A stretch of DNA of 64,000 bases from Limnohabitans sp. G3-2 (GTDB lineage Bacteria > Pseudomonadota > Gammaproteobacteria > Burkholderiales > Burkholderiaceae_C). Location of the stretch: the NCBI RefSeq assembly GCF_002778275.1, contig NZ_NESG01000007.1, positions 124,001-188,000 on the forward strand, in the 5' to 3' direction. The notes beneath the pieces were generated by a model. That model saw only the letters and a program-made list of their open reading frames with translations. It did no database searches and was not told the origin of the DNA. Numbering within the stretch: the stretch's first letter is position 1; every line of letters begins with the position of its first letter. Made by a program: the position numbers and the translations under genes. This document shows, piece after piece, positions 56,005-64,000 of this stretch.

Positions 56005-57728
56005 CCCGCAGCCGCGCATTGCTGCACGATGATGAAGCTGCGCATTTGAAACTCAGGCAGCACCCAGCTGCGCAGGGCTTGGGCCGGGGCCAACCAGCGC
56101 GTCTGTGCATGGGGCGTGTCGGCATCGACACCGGCCTCGATGCGCAGCCAGGCCCAGTCCATCAGCACCAAGGCCACCGCACGCAAATAATCGTCGGCCA
56201 CGCGGTAGGCCAGGGCCGCGTCTTTGGGCGCAGCCTGCACGATTTGCTGGGTGATGGCGCGCAAAGTCTGCAGTCTGGCTTGGGCCGGGGTGTGGGCCTT
56301 GCTGTTTTGGGCCGCCCGGGGCAGGTCCAGCGCCAAGGTGTCGAGCAGCGCGTTCATGCCCACGCCACCATCGGTGAGCACCTTGCGCACCAGCAGGTCA
56401 ATCGCCTGGATCTCGTTGGTGCCTTCGTAAATCATGGCCACACGGGCGTCGCGCACGATCTGCTCGATGCCCCATTCGCGCACATAGCCGTGCCCGCCAA
56501 ACACCTGCAGGCAGTCGCTGCCGCCGTGGAAGGCTTGGTGGGTGAACACCGACTTCATGACCGGCGTGACCAGGGCGCACCAGCGCTGGGCAGCGGCTTG
56601 TGTGGCGGTGTCGGGGCTGTGTTTGATCAGGTCGAGTTCCAGCGCAGTGCGGTAGGCCAGCACGCGACCGGCATCGACCCAGGCGCGTTGCGTGTCCAGG
56701 ATGCGGCGCATCGCGGGGTGCTCGGCAATGAAGTCGGCTTCGGCCGCTGATTTGCCCTTGCCCGGTGCACGCATCTGGCGGCGCTCTTGCGCATAGGCAT
56801 CGGCCTTTTGCCAAGCCGCGTCCAAGAGACCAATGCCTTGCAGGGCCACGTGCAGGCGGGCGGCGTTCATCATCACGAACATCGCGTTCAGGCCTTTGCC
56901 GGGCTCGCCCACGATCGAGCACACCGCTTCGTCAAAGCGCATCACGCAGGTGGGGCTGCCGTGCAGGCCCATTTTTTCTTCGATGCGGTCGCAGTGCACG
57001 CGGCTGCGGCTGCCGTCCGGGTAGAACTTGGGCACCAAGAAGAGCGACAGGCCCTTGGGGCCGGGTGGCGCGTCGGGCAGACGGGCCAGCACCAGGTGCA
57101 CGATGTTGTCGCTCAGGTCGTGTTCGCCGCCCGAGATGAAAATCTTGGTGCCGCTGACCGCGTATTGGCCATCCGGCAAAGGGATGGCCTTGGTGCGCGC
57201 CAGGCCCAAGTCAGAGCCCGCATGCGGCTCGGTCAGGCACATGGTGGCCAGCCATTCGCCGGTGGCGACTTTCTCCAAATACTGCGCTTTGAGCGCGTCG
57301 CTGCCATGGTGCTTGATGCACTCATATGCGCCGTGCAACAAGCCCGGGGCCATGGTCCAGCCGTGGTTGGCCGCACTCAGCATTTCGTACAGCATGGCTT
57401 CGAGCACGGTGGGCAGGCCCTGCCCGCCGTCTTCGGCGCTGGCGGCCAAGGCGGGCCAGCCGGCTTGCCAAAAGCTTTGGTAGGCATCTCTGAAACCCGG
57501 CGGCATGGTGACCCCGCCATCTTTCCACTGGGCACCGATTTCGTCGCCATCCCGGTTGAGCGGGGCGATCACCTCGCCCACAAACTTGCCGGCTTCGTCC
57601 AGCACTTGCTGCATCAGTTCAGCGTCCACCTCCGCGAAAGCGGGCAGAGCTTGCAGCTGGGTGGGCGCGTTCAGGACGCGGGACAACACGAACTGCATGT
57701 CGTCGGTGCGAGGTTGGTAGGCGTTCAT
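56001..57728 (-). CDS. Acyl-CoA dehydrogenase
   Basis: This 575-residue flavoprotein has MCLTEPHAGSDLGLARTKAI, MNAARLHVALQGIGLLDAAW, and RDARVAMIYEGTNEIQAIDL with the catalytic Glu in YEGT. The length and C-terminal extension match the same long group as the enzyme at 37816, but sequences differ clearly, so substrate differs. It lies 72 bp downstream of a Bug receptor gene and is preceded by an intrinsic terminator. It is coupled to the MarR gene. Confidence 0.93.
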   Translation of the reverse strand: MNAYQPRTDDMQFVLSRVLNAPTQLQALPAFAEVDAELMQQVLDEAGKFVGEVIAPLNRDGDEIGAQWKDGGVTMPPGFRDAYQSFWQAGWPALAASAEDGGQGLPTVLEAMLYEMLSAANHGWTMAPGLLHGAYECIKHHGSDALKAQYLEKVATGEWLATMCLTEPHAGSDLGLARTKAIPLPDGQYAVSGTKIFISGGEHDLSDNIVHLVLARLPDAPPGPKGLSLFLVPKFYPDGSRSRVHCDRIEEKMGLHGSPTCVMRFDEAVCSIVGEPGKGLNAMFVMMNAARLHVALQGIGLLDAAWQKADAYAQERRQMRAPGKGKSAAEADFIAEHPAMRRILDTQRAWVDAGRVLAYRTALELDLIKHSPDTATQAAAQRWCALVTPVMKSVFTHQAFHGGSDCLQVFGGHGYVREWGIEQIVRDARVAMIYEGTNEIQAIDLLVRKVLTDGGVGMNALLDTLALDLPRAAQNSKAHTPAQARLQTLRAITQQIVQAAPKDAALAYRVADDYLRAVALVLMDWAWLRIEAGVDADTPHAQTRWLAPAQALRSWVLPEFQMRSFIIVQQCAAAG

Positions 57729-57747
57729 GGGGCTCTTTGCTCAGTGG

Positions 57748-57780
57748 AAAAATCCGGCGCACCCCTCAAGGTGCGCCGGA
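57748..57780 (-). terminator. Intrinsic terminator between Bug receptor and acyl-CoA dehydrogenase genes
   Basis: On the minus strand, 11-base arms TCCGGCGCACC / GGTGCGCCGGA with a six-base loop are followed by five T residues. It lies 20 bp after the Bug stop and 20 bp before the dehydrogenase ATG. Confidence 0.82.
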
Positions 57781-57800
57781 CCGTGGCCGATGGAAATGGA

Positions 57801-58802
57801 TCAGGAGTCCACGCTGAAGCCGATGCGCTTGATCAGTGGGCCCCAGCGTTCGAGTTCCACTTGCGAGCTCTTGAGCTGGTCAGCGGCAGAGCCACCAAAC
57901 GGAATCAGGCCCACCACGGTCAGAGCGTCTTGCACGCCCTTGTCTTTCAGGGCTGCGTTGATGGCCGTGTTGGCGGCTTGGATCACGTTGGCCGGCGTTT
58001 TGGCGGGGGCGTAAAAACCGAACCACTCTTCCACGGTCAACTCTGGGAAGCCTTGCTCGGCAAAGGTGGCCACATCCGGCACAAAGGGCGAGCGGGTTTT
58101 GCCCGAGGTGGCGATGATGCGCATCTTGCCGGCCTTGTGGTTGGCAATGAAATCGCCGTGCGGGGTGAACATGCAGGCGATCTGGCCGCCGACCACATCG
58201 GTCACGCCAGGCACCGAGCCACGGTAGGGCACATGTTTGAACTCGAAGTTCTGGTTCAGGCCGAGCAAGGCGCCGATGAAGTGCGGTGTGGAGCCTGCTG
58301 CAGGCGAGCCGTAGCTGGCCAGAGCGGGGTTGGCCTTGGCCCAAGCGATGAAGTCTTTCACGTTTTTGACGCTGGCCGGCACCATGGGGCCCACGGCAAA
58401 ACCGTGGTGGATCATGGAGGCGGTGCCCACGGGCGTGAAGTCTTCAAACGGCTTGTACTGCAAGTTCTTGAAGATGTGGGGGTAGAGCGAAATGGCCGAG
58501 AACGGGGTCATGGCCAAGACCGAGCCGTCGGCCGGTGCACTTTTGAGCAGGTTCAAAGCAATTTGACCGCCAGCGCCAGGGCGGCTGTCGATGATGCCGG
58601 CGTTCTTGCTGTAGGGCGTGCCACCAAACTTTTCGGCTACGCGGCGCGCGCAGATGTCGCCCGAGCTGCCTGGTGGGAAGCCGTAGAGCACTTTGACTTG
58701 CTCGATGGGCAGGCCACTTTGTGCCCAGGCTTGCTGGAAAGCGGTGCTGCCCAGAACGGCGGCGCCGATGGTGGCTTGAATGAATTCACGACGGTTGCTC
58801 AT
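57801..58802 (-). CDS. Bug/TTT-family periplasmic binding protein
   Basis: This 333-residue protein begins with MSNRREFIQATIGAAVLGST, a twin-arginine-like leader with Arg-Arg. The Bug signature appears as IEQVKVLYGFPPGSSGDICA, then SRPGAGGQIALNLLKSAP and KHVPYRGSVPGVTDVVGGQI. It probably captures an aromatic or carboxylic acid for the catabolic operon in which it lies. No permease is nearby. Confidence 0.92.
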   Translation of the reverse strand: MSNRREFIQATIGAAVLGSTAFQQAWAQSGLPIEQVKVLYGFPPGSSGDICARRVAEKFGGTPYSKNAGIIDSRPGAGGQIALNLLKSAPADGSVLAMTPFSAISLYPHIFKNLQYKPFEDFTPVGTASMIHHGFAVGPMVPASVKNVKDFIAWAKANPALASYGSPAAGSTPHFIGALLGLNQNFEFKHVPYRGSVPGVTDVVGGQIACMFTPHGDFIANHKAGKMRIIATSGKTRSPFVPDVATFAEQGFPELTVEEWFGFYAPAKTPANVIQAANTAINAALKDKGVQDALTVVGLIPFGGSAADQLKSSQVELERWGPLIKRIGFSVDS

Positions 58803-58840
58803 GCTTGTCTCCTCTTAGAGTGGTAAAAAAACAGGGGGAT

Positions 58841-58885
58841 GAAAGGGTTGAAAGGGTTGACAGGGTTGACAGGGTTGATGGGGCT
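58841..58885. repeat. Nine-base tandem repeat (about five units)
   Basis: Units GAAAGGGTT, GAAAGGGTT, GACAGGGTT, GACAGGGTT and GATGGGGCT follow each other between the flavin reductase and Bug genes. It lies in non-coding DNA, so copy number can vary without changing a protein. Confidence 0.85.
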
Positions 58886-58893
58886 GGTGGATG

Positions 58894-59574
58894 TCATGGC
58901 TTGGCTGATCGCGCCGCTTGATCGGCCGAGCCTTCCAGCCCGGCCAACAAGGCTTTGCTGTTGCCGGGTATGACCATTTGGAATTGATTCTCGACAAAGG
59001 TGTAGTCGTAGTAGCCCATGCGCGCCAGAGGCTGGATCTTGAGCACATCGATGAGGCCTTGGCCGTTGATGATGTCATCGTCGATGTGGATGGCGACCAC
59101 GCGGCCAAACACCACATCGGCGCTGCCCATGGGCGGCTGGCCGGGAAAGCGCAGGCTGTTGAGGTACACGCATTCGAACTGGATGGGCGAGGCCTTGACC
59201 CGCATGGGCTTGACCAAACGGCTGGGCAGCTTCTCGAGCCCTGCGCGCTCAAACTCGTCCACGCCATGGGGGACTTCTTCGGCCGAGATGTTGACGGCTT
59301 CGCGCAAGGCGTAAGTGGCCATGTTCCAGACGAACTCGCCGGTTTGTTCGGCGTTGCGCACCGAGTCCTTGCGCTCACCTTGGGTGGTCTGGTTGGCACT
59401 GAACATGACGATGGGCGGATCAAAGGTCACATTCTGGAACTGGCTGTAGGGTGCCAAGTTGTGACGGCCCTGTGCATCGACGGTGGAGATCCAGCCGATG
59501 GGGCGTGGGATCACGCAAGACTTGAAGGGGTCATGCGGGAGGCCGTGGGGGGTGACGCCGGGTTCGTAGTACAT
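58894..59574 (-). CDS. Flavin reductase family protein (FMN-binding split barrel)
   Basis: This 226-residue protein resembles flavin reductase-like FMN-binding proteins: SCVIPRPIGWISTVDAQGRH, then LAPYSQFQNVTFDPPIVMFS, which contacts the flavin phosphate, and SADVVFGRVVAIHIDD. Relatives of this longer type are often found in aromatic or xenobiotic pathways. It follows the thioesterase gene with 16 bp between. No two-component monooxygenase is present, so the partner is not known. Confidence 0.9.
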   Translation of the reverse strand: MYYEPGVTPHGLPHDPFKSCVIPRPIGWISTVDAQGRHNLAPYSQFQNVTFDPPIVMFSANQTTQGERKDSVRNAEQTGEFVWNMATYALREAVNISAEEVPHGVDEFERAGLEKLPSRLVKPMRVKASPIQFECVYLNSLRFPGQPPMGSADVVFGRVVAIHIDDDIINGQGLIDVLKIQPLARMGYYDYTFVENQFQMVIPGNSKALLAGLEGSADQAARSAKP

Positions 59575-59590
59575 GGCTCAGGTTCTGGCT

Positions 59591-60010
59591 TCAGCTGCAC
59601 AAGGCTCGGATGTCCTCGGGCACCGGGATGGCTTTGATGCGGTCCGGGTCTTCGGGGTGTTTGATGCAGAAAGCGCGCACTTCGGTGCCTTCGCACAAGA
59701 CGGTGTCGCCGCGCATGACCACGTGCTTGTGCACGAACACTTTGTCGCGCCACTCTTGCACGCTGGTGTGCACCTGCAGGGTCTCGCCATAGGTGGCGGG
59801 GCGGATGAATTTGGTGTTGATCTCCAAGAGCGGCGTGCCGATGATGCCGCGCGTTTTGACCAGCTCTCGCCACGGCAACACGCCACACTTCACAAAGAAG
59901 TTCAGAGACGATGCGTCCATCCACTTGGAGAAGTTGGGGAAGAAGACGATGCCTGCCGGGTCGCAGTCACCGAACATCACTTGCACTTCGTAAACAACGG
60001 TTTTGCTCAT
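59591..60010 (-). CDS. Hotdog-fold acyl-CoA thioesterase (4-hydroxybenzoyl-CoA type)
   Basis: This 139-residue protein has the 4HBT motif FGDCDPAGIVFFPNFSKWMD, where Asp is the catalytic residue, then the hotdog strands KFIRPATYGETLQVHTSVQE and FVHKHVVMRGDTVLCEG. It hydrolyses a CoA thioester, probably an aryl-CoA or acyl-CoA from the operon. It follows the SDR gene after 13 bp and precedes the flavin reductase. Confidence 0.93.
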   Translation of the reverse strand: MSKTVVYEVQVMFGDCDPAGIVFFPNFSKWMDASSLNFFVKCGVLPWRELVKTRGIIGTPLLEINTKFIRPATYGETLQVHTSVQEWRDKVFVHKHVVMRGDTVLCEGTEVRAFCIKHPEDPDRIKAIPVPEDIRALCS

Positions 60011-60023
60011 GGGGGGCGCTCTC

Positions 60024-60788
60024 TTAACGGGGGGCCATGCGCAGTGCGCCGTCCAGGCGGATGACTTCGCCGTTCAGGTGGTCGTTGCTCACAATGTGGC
60101 AGGCCAGCTCGGCAAACTCGCTGGGTTTGCCCAGGCGCGCAGGGAAGGGGATGCTGGCGGCCAGCGACTGCTGCACGGGCTCGGGCAGTCCTTTGAGCAA
60201 GGGGGTCGCGAACAGGCCAGGGGCGATGGTGCAGACACGGATGCCGTGTTGCGCCAAGTCGCGCGCCATGGGCAGCGTCATGCCCGCCACGCCGGCCTTG
60301 GAGGCACTGTAGGCCTGCTGGCCGACCTGACCGTCAAAGGCCGCCACCGAGGCGGTGAAGACCATGACGCCACGGGCGTTGTCGTCCATGGGGCCCAGCT
60401 TGGCGCAGGCGGCTGCAAACAGGCGGGCCGCGTTGTAGGTGCCGATCAGGTTGACTTGTATGACCTTGGCGAAGTCTTCCAGCGGCGCCGCGTTGCCGTC
60501 TTTGCCGACCACGCGTTTGGCGGTGCCGATGCCCGCGATTTGCATCAGGATGCGGGCGGGGCCGTGGGCAGCGGCGGCGATCTCGATGGCTTTGGCCATG
60601 CTCTCCGGGTCCGACACGTTGCAATGCACCGCCAGGCCGCCGATGTCTTGGGCCACGCGCTCGGCGTTGTCCATGTGGAGGTCGAGCACCGCGACCTTGG
60701 CACCCAGACGGGCGAGTTCACGGGCAGTGGCTTCACCGAGGCCCGAGCCCCCGCCGGTGACCAATGCGGCTTGTCCTTGGATGTTCAT
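60024..60788 (-). CDS. SDR 3-hydroxyacyl-CoA dehydrogenase (HSD17B10-like)
   Basis: This 254-residue SDR has VTGGGSGLGEATARELARLG, the Asp that selects NAD (VLDLHMDNAE), SVAAFDGQVGQQAYSASKAG with the catalytic Ser and YSASK, and LPEPVQQSLAASIPFPARLG. This matches the type-2 3-hydroxyacyl-CoA dehydrogenase group well. It is placed between thiolase and thioesterase genes and would oxidise the 3-hydroxyacyl-CoA for the thiolase. Confidence 0.92.
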   Translation of the reverse strand: MNIQGQAALVTGGGSGLGEATARELARLGAKVAVLDLHMDNAERVAQDIGGLAVHCNVSDPESMAKAIEIAAAAHGPARILMQIAGIGTAKRVVGKDGNAAPLEDFAKVIQVNLIGTYNAARLFAAACAKLGPMDDNARGVMVFTASVAAFDGQVGQQAYSASKAGVAGMTLPMARDLAQHGIRVCTIAPGLFATPLLKGLPEPVQQSLAASIPFPARLGKPSEFAELACHIVSNDHLNGEVIRLDGALRMAPR

Positions 60789-60817
60789 GCTGTGTCTTTC
60801 AAAAGGTTGGGAAGGGT

Positions 60818-62068
60818 TCAGACCGCTTCGGGGTTTTCGATCAAGAGCGCAATGCCTTGTCCGCCGCCCACGCAGGCGCTGGAGATGCCGTATCGGAGCC
60901 CTGAGCGCTGGAGTTCACGCGCCAGCGTGATCGTCAGGCGCACGCCCGTTGCGGCCAGTGGGTGGCCCAGCGCGATGGCGCCGCCATTCACGTTGAGTTT
61001 GGCCAAGTCCAGGCCGAGTTCGCGGCCCACGGCCAAGGTTTGTGCGCCTTGGGCTTCGTTGATCTCGAAGCGGCCAATGTCGGACAGCTTGAGGCCCGTG
61101 CGTTCCAGCAAAAGTCGGATCGCCGGGGCTGGGCCAATGCCCATGATCTCGGGCGGCACGCCCACTGCCGCAGCCGCAACCACGCGGGCCAGCGGTTTTT
61201 TGCCCTGCGCTTTGGCGTAAGAGCCCGAGGTGACCACGCACGCCGCAGCGGCATCGACCAGGGCCGAGCTGTTGCCACCGGTTTGCACGCCGCCTTCGTA
61301 AACCGACTTGAGCTTGGCCAGCACCTCTGGCGGGGAAATTCGGGGGTGGGTGTCTGTGGCCACTTCGGTGACCTTGCCTTGCAGCTTGATGCCACGGGCC
61401 TTGTAGCCTTCGAGCTCAAACTTTTCAGTGACCACCGGCACGATCTCGCCCGCATGGAAGCCCGCTTGCAGCGCCGCCACGGCCTTGGCAAAGGACTCGG
61501 ATGCGAACTGGTCCACCTCTTCGCGGGAGATGCTGTACTTTTTGGCCAGGTTCTCGGCCGTCTGGATCATGTTGATGCCCGCGGCCGGGTCCTTCAGGGC
61601 TTCCCACATGTAGTCCTTGAAGCCCACGGGTGCGCCCAGTTTGAAGCCGGTGCGGTGGTCAAAGGCCGCAATCGGGTTGCGCGTCATGCTCTCGGTGCCC
61701 ACCACCAGCGCCGCGTCGCACACGCCCGCTTCGATCTGTTCGCCCGCTTGGCGGAACAGCTCAAAGCCTGTGCCGCAAATGCGCTGGGTCATGATGGCCG
61801 GCACTTCTTGCGGCACGCCGGCGTACAGGCCAATGTGGCGCGGCAGGAAGAACTGGTCAAAGTCGCCGGGCGCCATGTTGCCGGTGATGACCGAGCCGAT
61901 CTCGCTGGGCGGAATGCCAGCGCGCTTCAATGCTTCGCGGGCGGCCTTGATGCCCAAATCGGTGGGCGAGATGTGGCCCAAAGCGCCGCAGTAATCGACC
62001 ATGGGCGTGCGCACGCCTTCGTGCATCCACACATCGGCAAACGCGTTGAAAAATCCTTTGGAGGCCAT
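60818..62068 (-). CDS. Thiolase (acetyl-CoA acyltransferase type)
   Basis: This 416-residue thiolase has the nucleophile Cys98 in TQRICGTGFE, His369 in ALGHPLAATG and Cys399 in SACVGGGQG. The variant ICGTGFE and Ala-Ala after GHP differ from BktB at 10957, so this is another subgroup, probably acting on a longer or aryl-beta-ketoacyl-CoA. The ATG at 62068 (MASKGFFNAF) follows GAAAGAAACC. It lies 93 bp after the ligase stop and 29 bp before the SDR gene. Confidence 0.93.
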   Translation of the reverse strand: MASKGFFNAFADVWMHEGVRTPMVDYCGALGHISPTDLGIKAAREALKRAGIPPSEIGSVITGNMAPGDFDQFFLPRHIGLYAGVPQEVPAIMTQRICGTGFELFRQAGEQIEAGVCDAALVVGTESMTRNPIAAFDHRTGFKLGAPVGFKDYMWEALKDPAAGINMIQTAENLAKKYSISREEVDQFASESFAKAVAALQAGFHAGEIVPVVTEKFELEGYKARGIKLQGKVTEVATDTHPRISPPEVLAKLKSVYEGGVQTGGNSSALVDAAAACVVTSGSYAKAQGKKPLARVVAAAAVGVPPEIMGIGPAPAIRLLLERTGLKLSDIGRFEINEAQGAQTLAVGRELGLDLAKLNVNGGAIALGHPLAATGVRLTITLARELQRSGLRYGISSACVGGGQGIALLIENPEAV

Positions 62069-62161
62069 GTGGTTTCTTTCAGTTGTTGCTGGCACGACGC
62101 CCTCGTCGCATAAAGGGGTGGCTTGCGCCACCGCGAGCGGGGCGTCGCGCCTGCCGGTCAA

Positions 62162-64000
62162 TCATTGCGGTTGGACGATGTGCGGCAATGTGCCTTCGTG
62201 CAGCGCGGCCACGGTGCTTGCCCGGTGCGAGAGCACTGAGCGTTGGTTGATCGAGCCCTTGTCGGTGATCTCGCCTTTGTCGATGGTGGGCGGCTCGCTC
62301 AGCAGGCACAGCCGCGCAATGCGGTTGGCGCTGCCGGTGGCGGTTTGCGCCAATGTGTTCACGATGTCCTGGAATTTGGCCAGCACAGGGGCCGAGGCCA
62401 GCACATCCGACAGGGGGGCGTCGGCCGCCAAGCCGCTCAAGGTGCGCACAGCCGGTGTTGGGAAAATCATGGCGCCGACTTCTTTCAAGTTGATGCCGGT
62501 CAGCACCGCGTCCTGGATGTAAGGGGCACCGGCTGCAATGATTTTTCCGCGCAAGGGGCCCACGCTCACGAAGGTGCCGGTGGCCAATTTGAAGTCTTCA
62601 GCGATGCGGCCGTCGAACTTCAGGCCCAAATGCACATCGTTTTCGTCGATCCATTTGACCGCGTCGCCCGTCTTGAAGAAGCCTTCTTCGTCAAAGGCGC
62701 CAGCGGTTTCTTCGGCGTTGCGCCAGTAGCCTGGGGTGATGTTGGGGCCGCGGTAGCGCACCTCGGTTTTGCCTTGCATGGCCACCAGCTTGAGCTCCAG
62801 GCCAGGTGTGGGCACACCCAGGTCACCCGCCTGCACAAAGGGGTTGGTCACAAAGATGCCAAAGGGGCCGGATTCGGTCATCCCCAGGCCCGTGCCCATG
62901 ACAATGCGCTCGCCCACTTCGCGCTCTTGCGATTCGTAGAGGCTGTCCCAGATGGGTTGCGCCAAAGCGGCACCGGCGTAGAAGAACATCTGAACGCGCG
63001 AGAGCAAGGTTTTGCGCAGCGCATCGTCGGTCTTCATCGCGTTGGCGATGGCTTCAAAGCCTGTGGGCACGTTGAAGTACACCGTGGGTGCGATCTCGCG
63101 CAGGTTGCGCAAGGTCTCGTGCATCAAAGCAGGCGTGGGCTTGCCATCGTCAATGTACAGCGTGCCGCCGTGGAACACGGTCATGCCAAAGTTGTGGTTG
63201 CCGCCAAAGGTGTGGTTCCATGGCAACCAGTCGACCAGCACCAAGTCCTGTTCCGCCAGGACGGGCATGGACTGGGCCATTTGCTGCTGGTTGGCGCACC
63301 ACAGGCGGTTGGTGTTGATGACGGCCTTGGGCAGCTTGGTGGAGCCGCTGGTGAACAAGAACTTGGCAATGGTGTCGGGCCCGGTGGCCGCCATGGCTGC
63401 ATCCACCGCAGCTGTGGCGGGTTCTGCACACAGGTGCTCAAAGGCGGTGACACTTCGGCCGGGCACATGGCCCTCGACCATCACGACTTCCATGTCCTCG
63501 CTCACCGTGGCGGCGATGGCTTTGGCATAACGATCGTCCGAGGCGAACACCAGTCCCGGCGTGACGGTGCTCAGCACATGCTTGAGTTTGTCGTAGTCCA
63601 CGCTGACCAAGGAATACGGGGGCGAGGTGGGCACATAGGGCACGCCGGCCACGAGACAGCCCAAAGCCAGCAAGGCATGTTCCAAGCTGTTTTCACTCAG
63701 GATGACCACCGGCCGCTCGGCACTCAAGCCCCGGTTGATGAGGCTTTGCGCAATGCTGCGTGCTTGGGCCCAAGCCTGTGCATACGTGATGTGCCGCCAC
63801 TGGCCCAAGGTGCCATCGGCGTTCTTCTCGCGCCGCGCCATGAAGCTGTGCTGGGGCTTGGTTTGCGCCCAGTGCTGCAGGCGATCGGTCAGGCGGTCGG
63901 GGAAGGCTTGCAGGTCTTGGTCCGCTTTGAGGTACTGCGTGCCGGACTCACCGCTTTGCAAGTGGACACGGGTCACGCCGAATTTGAGCGGGCGAAATTT
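62162..64000 (-). CDS. Feruloyl-CoA synthase-like AMP-forming ligase (5' end outside window)
   Basis: The frame stays open to the window edge, reading KFRPLKFGVTRVHLQSG at the edge, so the gene is cut at its 5' end. At least 612 residues are visible. ANL motifs: LFTSGSTKLPKAVINTNRLW, GTGLGMTESGPFGIF, GLKFDGRIAEDFKLATG and the late DKGEITDKGSINQR with the catalytic Lys. The N-terminal FRPLKFGVTRVHLQSG and TSPPYSLVSVDYDKLKHVLS are typical of feruloyl-CoA synthases. It would make a hydroxycinnamoyl-CoA for the CoA-dependent route. The exact acid cannot be proved from sequence. Confidence 0.9.
   Translation of the reverse strand, partial: KFRPLKFGVTRVHLQSGESGTQYLKADQDLQAFPDRLTDRLQHWAQTKPQHSFMARREKNADGTLGQWRHITYAQAWAQARSIAQSLINRGLSAERPVVILSENSLEHALLALGCLVAGVPYVPTSPPYSLVSVDYDKLKHVLSTVTPGLVFASDDRYAKAIAATVSEDMEVVMVEGHVPGRSVTAFEHLCAEPATAAVDAAMAATGPDTIAKFLFTSGSTKLPKAVINTNRLWCANQQQMAQSMPVLAEQDLVLVDWLPWNHTFGGNHNFGMTVFHGGTLYIDDGKPTPALMHETLRNLREIAPTVYFNVPTGFEAIANAMKTDDALRKTLLSRVQMFFYAGAALAQPIWDSLYESQEREVGERIVMGTGLGMTESGPFGIFVTNPFVQAGDLGVPTPGLELKLVAMQGKTEVRYRGPNITPGYWRNAEETAGAFDEEGFFKTGDAVKWIDENDVHLGLKFDGRIAEDFKLATGTFVSVGPLRGKIIAAGAPYIQDAVLTGINLKEVGAMIFPTPAVRTLSGLAADAPLSDVLASAPVLAKFQDIVNTLAQTATGSANRIARLCLLSEPPTIDKGEITDKGSINQRSVLSHRASTVAALHEGTLPHIVQPQ

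Noticed and set aside
54112..56049. 645-codon plus-strand open frame opposite the FAH and MarR genes
   Set aside because: It spans two real minus-strand genes and shows no domain.
56787..58826. 679-codon plus-strand open frame opposite acyl-CoA dehydrogenase and Bug genes
   Set aside because: It crosses the terminator and two genes with clear motifs.

Overview
The window is chromosomal DNA from a GC-rich betaproteobacterium, most likely Burkholderiales and probably Comamonadaceae (Limnohabitans, Rhodoferax or Hydrogenophaga-like). This rests on the BktB-type thiolase, the tandem cyanophycin synthetase genes, several Bug/TTT-type binding proteins, the grpE-dnaK-dnaJ order without a CIRCE element, and the dense acyl-CoA catabolic gene content. 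I see no rRNA, tRNA, IS element, prophage, CRISPR array or replication origin. Genes are tightly packed, with many ATGA/GTGA start-stop overlaps.

Layout. 1-4.9 kb (minus): fbp, pepN, and prfB with its programmed +1 frameshift. 5-6.5 kb (minus): a secreted barrel-like protein and an alpha/beta hydrolase. 6.5-10.9 kb (plus): acyl-CoA ligase, tas-type aldo-keto reductase, ybaK, plsY, RidA. 11-15.5 kb (minus): bktB, an SDR, and a triheme plus diheme cytochrome c pair. 15.6-19.4 kb: GNAT, dusC, an orphan Hpt protein, a Nudix hydrolase and a beta-oxidation-type SDR. 19.5-23.6 kb: a signalling block with an Aer-like PAS protein divergent from a PAS-PAS hybrid histidine kinase and a REC-adenylate cyclase; the divergent region carries two FNR/Anr-like boxes. 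23.7-27.7 kb: Bug receptor plus LysR, then a YadA-like trimeric autotransporter and a secreted Cys protein. 27.7-32.8 kb: a broken small Cys-rich gene, a Trp-rich TIGR02450-type protein, mltB, a histone-deacetylase-family protein, an ECHDC3-like hydratase and MscS. 32.8-35.7 kb (minus): a DctPQM TRAP transporter. 35.9-40.6 kb (plus): etfB-etfA, a DmdC-like acyl-CoA dehydrogenase and a nitronate monooxygenase, then an acyltransferase-3 membrane protein. 41.8-49.6 kb: a cyanophycin locus with cphA and a cphA-like paralogue facing an unusual ABC transporter plus a DUF1854 protein. 49.6-54 kb (minus): grpE-dnaK-dnaJ and an FKBP. 54.2-64 kb (minus): an FAH-family hydrolase and a long acyl/aryl-CoA catabolic operon (CoA ligase, thiolase, SDR, thioesterase, flavin reductase, Bug receptor, acyl-CoA dehydrogenase, MarR regulator); the ligase runs off the window end.

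How it fits together. The cell looks like a heterotroph taking up organic acids (TRAP and Bug systems) and oxidising acyl- and probably aryl-CoA compounds through acyl-CoA dehydrogenases feeding ETF, with nitrogen/carbon storage as cyanophycin. The most interesting region is 41.8-49.6 kb, where a storage-polymer synthetase pair is linked to a transporter whose N-terminal half carries a predicted PH-like segment and a zinc ribbon. Other notable structure includes three REP/BIME-like elements, two of them inside the etfBA and dnaKJ operons, and three intrinsic terminators placed between co-directional genes.
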